Translations under genes and position numbers: made by a program
Shown here: positions 52,101 to 61,100 of the stretch, piece by piece
Numbering within the stretch: the first letter of the stretch is position 1
How the letters are laid out: every line of letters begins with the position of its first letter
Source: Membranipora membranacea
Taxonomy: Eukaryota; Bryozoa; Gymnolaemata; Cheilostomatida; Membraniporidae
Assembly (NCBI GenBank): GCA_914767715.1
Contig: OU612065.1
Location: 30,380,001 to 30,444,000, forward strand
DNA length: 64,000 nucleotides
Reading direction: 5' to 3'
The notes under the pieces: model-generated
What the model was told of the DNA's origin: nothing
Databases searched by the model: none
What the model saw: the letters and a program-made list of their open reading frames with translations, nothing else

Positions 52101-55100
52101 GTTATGTATGATATGCAGAGCACAGTTTATACATAACTTTGTATATTGTTGTTATGATGCCTCACTGTATATTACAGGCAGTATGATATTCCCATTCAGC
52201 TGGGCATGTACATACATCCCCCTCTGTCCCCTTGGATTAGCTGAAGTGCTCTACGCCCCTGTCCCTTACATCGTCGGTAAGTAGCACCTGCTAACGAATG
52301 TCAGATATTGAGCAGACACAGGCTATGATATGTATGTACCCTTATGTTTGACATGACTCATTATCATCTGACAGCCAGCATAACTCTGAGCAGAATTTGA
52401 GCAATGCAATGTACTACCTCATGGAGCTATGTGTGATCTTATTTGTTGCTATGAGCAGATGCCAGGCAACAAGTCAGCATGCAGTGCCATAATGATGTCA
52501 GTTTTTCCATGTATCCTTAGTCCTTTGCATATTATGTGTGCTGATATCAAACCATATTATAGTTTTTGGGGTTTCAATTGATAATAAACATATTATCAGG
52601 CTGGCAATTCCCTTTAAATGAGTATAACCTGTATATTATTGACAGGTGTGGACTCGAGGTATTTCGACTTGTATGATCCGCCAACAGATGTTACCTGTAT
52701 AGATTTAGATACTAATACCATCTCTAAACCTTCAGATAACAAACTTCTCCCCAAGGTATGACATGAAACTTTACTATTTAATATGCATGGCAACTGCCTC
52801 TTAAGGCTGGTCCACATTGTCCCAGATCACGTTGGGATGCCATCAGCAGGCAGGGTGGCGTAGTGGTTAAGATTCGAGCATCTCAATCTGAGAGTTGCTG
52901 GTTTGAATCCCGGTCACTACCCATGCTGCTGAAGGAGGTGAGCTCTCCGGACTATAGCCTAGCTTGCCCACTCCTACCTTGTACAGGAGTGCGCTAAATT
53001 GAATATGTATATGTATCTATCTTATATTCATGTAAATATTGCTGGAGAGCAGCTTAATAAAAAAGTGATTTACATTTACATCCCAGATGCTGGTCCCATA
53101 TGGTCCCAGTCTGATGTTCACATTGTAAAACTCATCCCAGAGTAGCAATTAGGAACTTTCCAGATACTGTCCAGGCTCATCATTATTGCTGGGATTGTCA
53201 TTTCCATGTTCACATTGACTGGGATGGCTATCTGGGACGGCTGTCTGGGACTATGTGGACCAGTCGTAATATTAAAAACACGAAAGTGACAGTTTCATGG
53301 TAAATCAGCAATTAAAGTTATCTACCATGGTACATTTGTTGTACTTATAGAATCACCAGTCTTTTGTTTGCTTCTATAATGCCTTATGCTTACCCATAGG
53401 CAATCAAACATGCCATAAGAGTAACCATTGCAAGCTCTGTCTTGGTATTAGTTAGACCATGTTAGATCTAGTTTACCTGCATTCGGAATTGCCCCCCCTC
53501 CCCACTTGTCAGCCAGCGGCTGATCAGTGGAAGGGGAGCACACCTGAAGGCAGACCAATTGGATCTCACTTGATCAAGGTATTGAAGTTCTAAATTTTTA
53601 TATAACCTTTATATAAGTGATATTATATTGATAATTTCTCTATTATATTTTGCAGCGACCAGTGAAAGTCCTGAAATCAACTCTGGATAAAATCTACACT
53701 GTGATACTACAGGACCAGCAGAGCATGTTCGGTTCCTCCCAGAACTCCGCTGATGATGTGAAGAGATTGGCCGCTCAGGTGAGTACATGACTTGTTATAT
53801 AAATTATTCGGAATTATTAGTGCTACATGCAATCACTGAGTAGGGATATCCTTCCTCTGTGATGTTAATAAAAAAATGTGAAAAGTTGGGACACAGTAGT
53901 CCATAGAATGTATATCAGTAGTGTGCGTGGCCAGCACCAGCAGAATGGTTTGCTTGTATAATTGAAAGGTGATAATTGATGGAATATGTCAAACCATTCA
54001 ACTCTGATTACGCTGACTTGTAAAGCGCTCCTTGGCACTGCTGCCTGTATTTTTACTATGAACAGTATACCGTAGAGGAGTAAAGTATTTGAAGAGGAGA
54101 AAATATTCATTCCTTGCAGTAGTAAATTTTGTGGCTAGCTAACATTGACTCAGCCTTATAACATTTAGATAAGCTCCAACCATTGCTAGTGAAAATTGGT
54201 GCTAGCTAATATTAAGCAACCTTGACAAAATGCTAGCTAATACTTACTTCTCAAGGGTAAGTCGGGTTAAAATAAACTAGTTTTTTATCAAATCTGAATA
54301 ACACCCTAGTGTGATGACTTCTTTGCATGTATTACAGAACGCCATAGAGACAGCCATTCAGGAAGCTTTTCTCCGATTTATGGCCTGTATGCTGAAGGGA
54401 TATAAGAACTTCCTGTTACCGATCGGAGCAGCTCCGTCAGATCAGCATTGTACTAGTGTTAAAGAACTCTTTGATATCAAAGGTTTGCATAATATTATGT
54501 CACTCTGATAAAATAGACACTGCCGCTATTTTGGAATGTATGGGAGTACAAAAACACATGGTGAACTTCATGTTGTGAATGGATGTATCTATAGCCCTGT
54601 TCACACGGCCACTGGTTTTTGTGTTTTTGGTTTTTTGGGTGATAAATTAATATTCATGATCTAATGAATGAGGGTGCAGTCTTCACATATGTGAGCATAT
54701 AGGGTAAATACGCATCACATATATTGACTTATACAATATATTTACGCATATTGAAGTAACATGGTATGTGATGTTTACTGTTTGTAGGATTTGTAAAGAG
54801 TAGAGATAAAGCGTATCACAAGCTATACGAATGGGTGGTCAGAACTCAGGCCTTTACCAGATTTATAGAGGAGAGAAGCTTCCATATAAGGGAAGATACC
54901 AGCCTGCTATTCTTTGACGAATGTACAGAGAAAGTGGATGAGAACTACGATACACCAAAACTACTGGAACCGGAGTCACATAAATCGTTAGTATTAGTAT
55001 ATTAATATTATTATTACTGTTAGTATTATATATCGTTAGTGTATATCTTTTATAAGTGTAAGCTTATAATCTGATCAGTCAAATAAATCGAGAGTAGTAG

Positions 55101-58100
55101 AGTTCCGATTTTGAAGAAAAGTAGAATACCATCAGTTGCAGCTAGATGTATAACTGAGTCAATTGTTTATTTCAAGCTCTCCATTATGTGTTATATAATC
55201 TTATGAACAGTCACACTCTTCATATAACTAACTATGATACTATGAAACTATAAAACTATGAAACTATGGTACTATGGAACAATAATACAATGAAACTCTA
55301 ACTATAAAAATTTAACTATGAAACTATGACTAAGATGTTCTTATATTACACAGAGAGCACACAGTTTTTGTGTCACCCCCACATCCTGATGATACTGTGA
55401 ACCCCCCAGTGGTGTATACATACGATTCATTCCCTGATACTCTGGATTACGACCTGTTCCCCTACAGAGAGCCGCCCCTTGTTAGCACAGTGGGCGTGGT
55501 CTGTAGTCAGAAGGAGGATAAATCTGTATTCATCGCTCGACGCAGTAAGGCCGAGGTCAAGGCAGCTCTCAAGGTAAATAACAGATTTCATTATATTTAG
55601 ATTAAAGTTGTTTAACAATGGCATTATTTATGTTGAGTAATGAACACAAAATTTATATGTTATTGAACCTTGGTTTGACTGAGAGATGCAATAATCTTGA
55701 TACCAATAACCAGTTATCAAAGTACTTGGGTGATACTTCTCTTTGCCTGAGGCAGACTCAAAATAGGGAAAAATATCATTTAATTGTCTGTAAAAATTGG
55801 ATACTTCATGTTTTGCTGTGCAACGTGGGAGTTATATTGTGTTATATTGTGTAGGGGAGAGAACTTCTTATTGCATATTTTGCAAATATTTTAAGATGAA
55901 TTGATTACTTGATGACTTCTTGTAACTGTTTTTATTTCCTGTTTTGCAGCTTGCTCTGATGTCCAAAAAAGGAATAGCCGCTTCTACACTGTGGTCTAAA
56001 TGTCTAGTCAGTAACACATTTAGCCTGTGGTTCATACAACTACCCGCATTTATACAAGTATCACAGGAGCCTCATAGCGCCATGAGGGCAGCCTGTGCTG
56101 TTCTCAAGAAAATGCAGGAGTACAGGCTACACACTCCTGATGAGGTGAGCATTAGCTAGTGTAGCGCTCAGATTGATTTTGTTTGAATTATACTTTTTAT
56201 GGCATATTTCAGCTCACAATGACATGTATACCTGCTCCAACATGCTCAAGATTTAACGCTTTTTCCTCAACATGTTGTGATAAGATGTCGTACCATGCTG
56301 TTTCTGTGTGTTGTGTATAGTGTGTATAATCTTACACAATGCTGCTGAGTTGTCATATATTATGATTTATTTCTGTTGTAAATCTAGCTATACCTAGAAG
56401 ACAAAATACCACATTCTAACTATCTTTGTCGGATGGTAAGGTGTTGCTCATGCTACTTTTAACCAGATGTATTGCTCAAACTCGATCGCCTTGTAATCAA
56501 CCCCAAAACCCTATAAGATTAATAGTCATCAAATCACCAAACATCTATGTATGTAGTAATTCAAGACATTCTCATATCAATTTGGGTACTTGGACCCAAG
56601 TCACAACCCAATGTTATGACTTGTGGGGACAATGTAGGGACTTGGTTGATCAAATCATTACCCAAACGTAGTGACTTGGTTGAGTGAGATTTTTCGAGCC
56701 ATGCTTTCCATGTTTCACTGGTGAAGCCTGCTGACTTATATACTTGGAGAGGACCCTGTGTCATATTGTATGATTACCATCCATCTGAAGTAGACTTCCT
56801 TCAATATTCATATCTCTGTTAGGTAGATGGTTACGGTTAACGGTGACTCTTTTGAGCAATGCATCTCTCCTGAGAAACACCTTCCAGCTTTAAACTAGTC
56901 AGCACTCATTTCTATTTGGATCACATTTGCGGGATAGTAAGCAGTGCTGGGACATTTAGAATCAAGTCGCCAGTCAAGTCTAGAGTCAACACTTGAGTCA
57001 AGTTTTGAGTCAAGTCTTGACTCAAGTCGTGAGTCAAGTCCGGATCAAGTTGAAAGTTTGACTCGACTGACTTATCCTGTCAATTTGACTCTTGAGTTAT
57101 TTTACCAGGTCTGTTTATTTGGGATCACATGTAGCAGTAGCAGCAAAGCGTTAACAGGTTTCATGTTGATATGTGGTTCGGAATTAATCCAAATAATGAG
57201 TACTGATATTCTTCTTGCTATTTCCCTCTCTGGAAAGTTAATGTTTCATATTTCTTCCATTAGCGGGAACCCTAACATTAATGGTCACAGCCAGCACATC
57301 TGTTTAGCTTTCATGGGATCATGACAGCCTGAGAATAATAATCCATGTAAATGAGATGCTCTGATAGTCATACTTGGAGAGTACACCCCCACAACCAAAC
57401 TGATAGTGACCTCATACTAAAATCACATTGATCTCAGCTAACTGCATAAACATTAGATAATGTGTGACATAATATATATATATACATATATGTTATATGG
57501 TATAATATGATATATATATTATAAATATAATATAATGATATATATATATATGTTTTATGATATATTATAATATATGTTCATGACTCATTCTGGATGCTGT
57601 GATGATGTTGGCACAAGCCCCTGTACAGCTGTCCACCTTCTCAATGTGATGATCTTGTTATATTTCAGATGTGTTTTCGAGCTATGATGCAGTTGTGTGG
57701 GATATATAAACTACCAGTATTAGCTGTTAAGGTGCTATGTGAGATGAGAAGTATCGGTCTGACTGCTAATGCTGTTACATACGGCTACTATAATCAGGTA
57801 GGACTTTATACTATTATCATTACCGTCACTTATTACTATTACTCACAACTTTGCTATTACTATGTCTTTATTCTATAATCAGGACATTTACAGATTTATT
57901 TGTAATCCACTGTTGAAATACCCTGGGGTATTAAATAGAACAATTGGCGAGGATATCATAAAAATGCTGTAGCACCGTCAAGTTCTAGAAATGGAAAAGC
58001 ATGGATATTGGCAGATCTACTTTCACCAAACTCAACCCACTATACTTATATGTCTGCTAATAATATTGTATTTATGAGGTAATTGAAGAATGCGAAAAAA

Positions 58101-61100
58101 TTCTGCGATTATTTTTTGCGTGTGTTCAGCTGCCAGTCTCATATATTGAGTGATTTTTGACATGCTGTCATATCTCTGATTATATAGGCAGTGTTAGAGA
58201 GTAAGTGGCCGTCAGATAGCGTTAACTCTAAAGCTCTATGGAGGAGACTCAGACATATACTTATGGGTATAGCTCAGTTCAGGAGAGCTCTCAAAAATAG
58301 AAGTGAGTACTTAATCTAGATGGAACAAAGTTTTTTACAAGAAACAGTATGCGCTATAGCTGAAGCAAGTAGATTGATATCACTTACATCTATATTCAAT
58401 AGTAAGCAATACAATAGAGACTTAAGCCTTGTACCCACCAATGTGCTTTTTTAATCTCAGGAATTTCTAAGATTTTGCACTGGCAATCATTAAAGAATTT
58501 GTGGGTACCACAAAATGCAGCACAACATATCGCACAACATATCGCACAACATATCGCACAACATATCGCACAACATATCGCACAACATATCGCACAACAT
58601 ATCGCACAACATATCGCACAACATATCGCACAACATATCGCACAACATATCGCACAACATATCGCACAACATATCGCACAACATATCGCACAACATATCG
58701 CACAACATATCGCACAACATATCGCACAACATATCGCACAACATATCGCACAACATATCGCACAACATATCGCACAACATATCGCACAACATATCGCACA
58801 ACATATCGCACAACATATCGCACGAAAGTAGAATCAATTCTACTTTCGTGCGAAGGTATTTGTAAACGCACGATCTCTGTGTATTTTGTACCCACCAATC
58901 ACAGCAATGCACAAGTGGTCGTGCATGATCGCAGATGAGTTCCTGGGACAGTTATGCAGTTGATGGGTACCAGGCTTTAGCTGACTTCTTATAACATTTA
59001 AACTAAGTTTGACCAGTGGCTTGTTTAGTAACTTGTTTATATATTGCCATCACAGCTACTTTCAATATCTGGCTAACTTAGGTAGAGAACTTGCCATAAA
59101 ATATACATGTATTTTCATATGGAGGATATAACATTGCTAGGTTAGTTAGAGGTTGATTTTCTAGAAACAGAATGCCCATGAATTTTATGTTGTGTACTGA
59201 AAGGTGACATGGGTCTCTCAAGTTGAGAGCCAAGATGTCGTATGCACCTTACTACTACAGCTGTAACATTAAGGAGCTTTTCACGCTTGCTGCAACTGCA
59301 ATGATTTCCATCAAAATTGTTTACTTTTGAAAACTTACTTGTACAATGGTAAGATATGAATACACGCCCACACAACACACTAGATGTAGCATGCACAACA
59401 CCAATACATGCATTATTTATCTTGTAGGGCACTCAGTAGACTTTGACTCGGTGAGTAGAGGAAGTATGGATAGTAGTGAAGTGATTATAGATCAGGATAA
59501 TACATCATCCAATCGATCAGCTAAAGATGACGGACACAGCACAGGTTAGTAATATCTCTATAATATACAATGTCAGTATGTAATTATCAATGAGCTCTAG
59601 ATTGTCGTTGAAGTATGGAGTTGTCTTCTATCAAACTAAGGGAGTTAATTCCTCACAAAACATAGCCAGGATAGTGATCATTATATATCATTGTTATAGT
59701 ATATGGTGATGACTGCTGCTATAACAGTGTATAACTGAACTGGTTATGTGAATGATGTTATATGATGCAGAGTTTCCACCTGAATTGACTCTGTAATATT
59801 GAATGAGTTTGAATAAGTTATAAGCATTTCACTTACAATCATCAAATTTATTTTTTGTCAATATTATGGCGCTCCAGCCTTCAGGAAAAAGAAAGCAGTG
59901 TAAATGTAAACTCAATATTCTCATTTTATTTCAAATAACACATCTTTGGCTGTATAAGTTCAACTATAATCCTTTGTATGTACATTTATTTAGCATCTGA
60001 CAAAGGCTACAGCTCCATGAGTCAGGAGGATATACACAGAGACTCGGCAGCACCCGCTGTCAGGATCAGCTCTAGTAATACTACGGCAGCGAGAAACACC
60101 AACAATGATATAAGTCAAGTAGAGAACGAGGCATTCAGAGCTAAAGTAGGCAGCATTATAAAGAGATCTATGGGCAACTTACACGAGGCAGGCGGTCATA
60201 ATATGACAGGATCTTATTGTAAGTATTATAATGTAGAAAGTATCAAGTTCTTTTTTGGTACTCATATGTAACTCATTATGTTGTATGTGCATATACAGAC
60301 GCTTATAATATGACAGGATCTTATTGTAAGTAATATAGTCCATTGGTTGGCCCCAGGTGTGCCAAAACCTGCCTACAAACAGGGAGTATTTGCAGCCTTT
60401 TAATTGACCTTGTATGAAGTTAATATCAAAAACTTTTGTGGTTCTTACAGGGCACTTATGTGGTACTGCATTGTACTGTTATTCGCTTTACTGTGTCTAT
60501 TTGTTCTGTCAATTTTCTATCGATTTAACTTTCCATCCATCACTATTTTGAATTGAAAATCATTTTTATCCTTTTATAAGTAGTTTTCAAGATAAGCTCA
60601 TTTCAGCTCCTTTTTCCATGCTGTGTGGATTAAAAAGTACCAAACTGGAAAGAAGACAAATAGAGGCCTAAATTTGAGCTCAGAAAGCTGTCTATTATAT
60701 CCCGATATGTGATGACATGATGTTATTTGTTTATAGTGGAGAGTTCTGCTGGTCTGCTGATCACAGCTAAGAGGATAGTAAGGAGAGTACCTCTCGGCAG
60801 CAGTCTGGGTGCTGCCGATAGAACATCATTCATAGAAGCTAAGAGAAAGCGTCATAAGAGCGCTGGGGATCATCTAAAGAACAAATCGGTATGTGATCAC
60901 TAAATAACATAGCTAACAGTTACTAATCAAGAGTGACTCCAGGTATTACAACACCTCTCTAATTCGTATATCAGCTTACTTAGAACAAGTTGGATCCAAT
61001 TTGCCCTCAGTCTGGTCATCCCCATGCTACTGGTGAGCCACCGCCACCCTAAATGCAGGCAAATGGGATCATTTTTGATCTACAGCCTGCTAAGATATGG

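Noticed and set aside
56944-57324. 126-residue Ser-rich plus-strand frame ([11 protein letters not shown])
   Set aside because: It starts in a degenerate 11-bp minisatellite and has no splice link to DENND4 exons on either side.
58521-58820. CRISPR-like array
   Set aside because: There are no spacers: the 12-mers are directly contiguous and identical, in a eukaryotic intron.
58467-58938. Several overlapping 116-145 residue frames on both strands (VVRY, CDML, TTYR, IAQH, ISHN repeats)
   Set aside because: All are translations of the same 25-copy 12-mer; a 12-base unit without stops opens many frames at once. No splice or start context.
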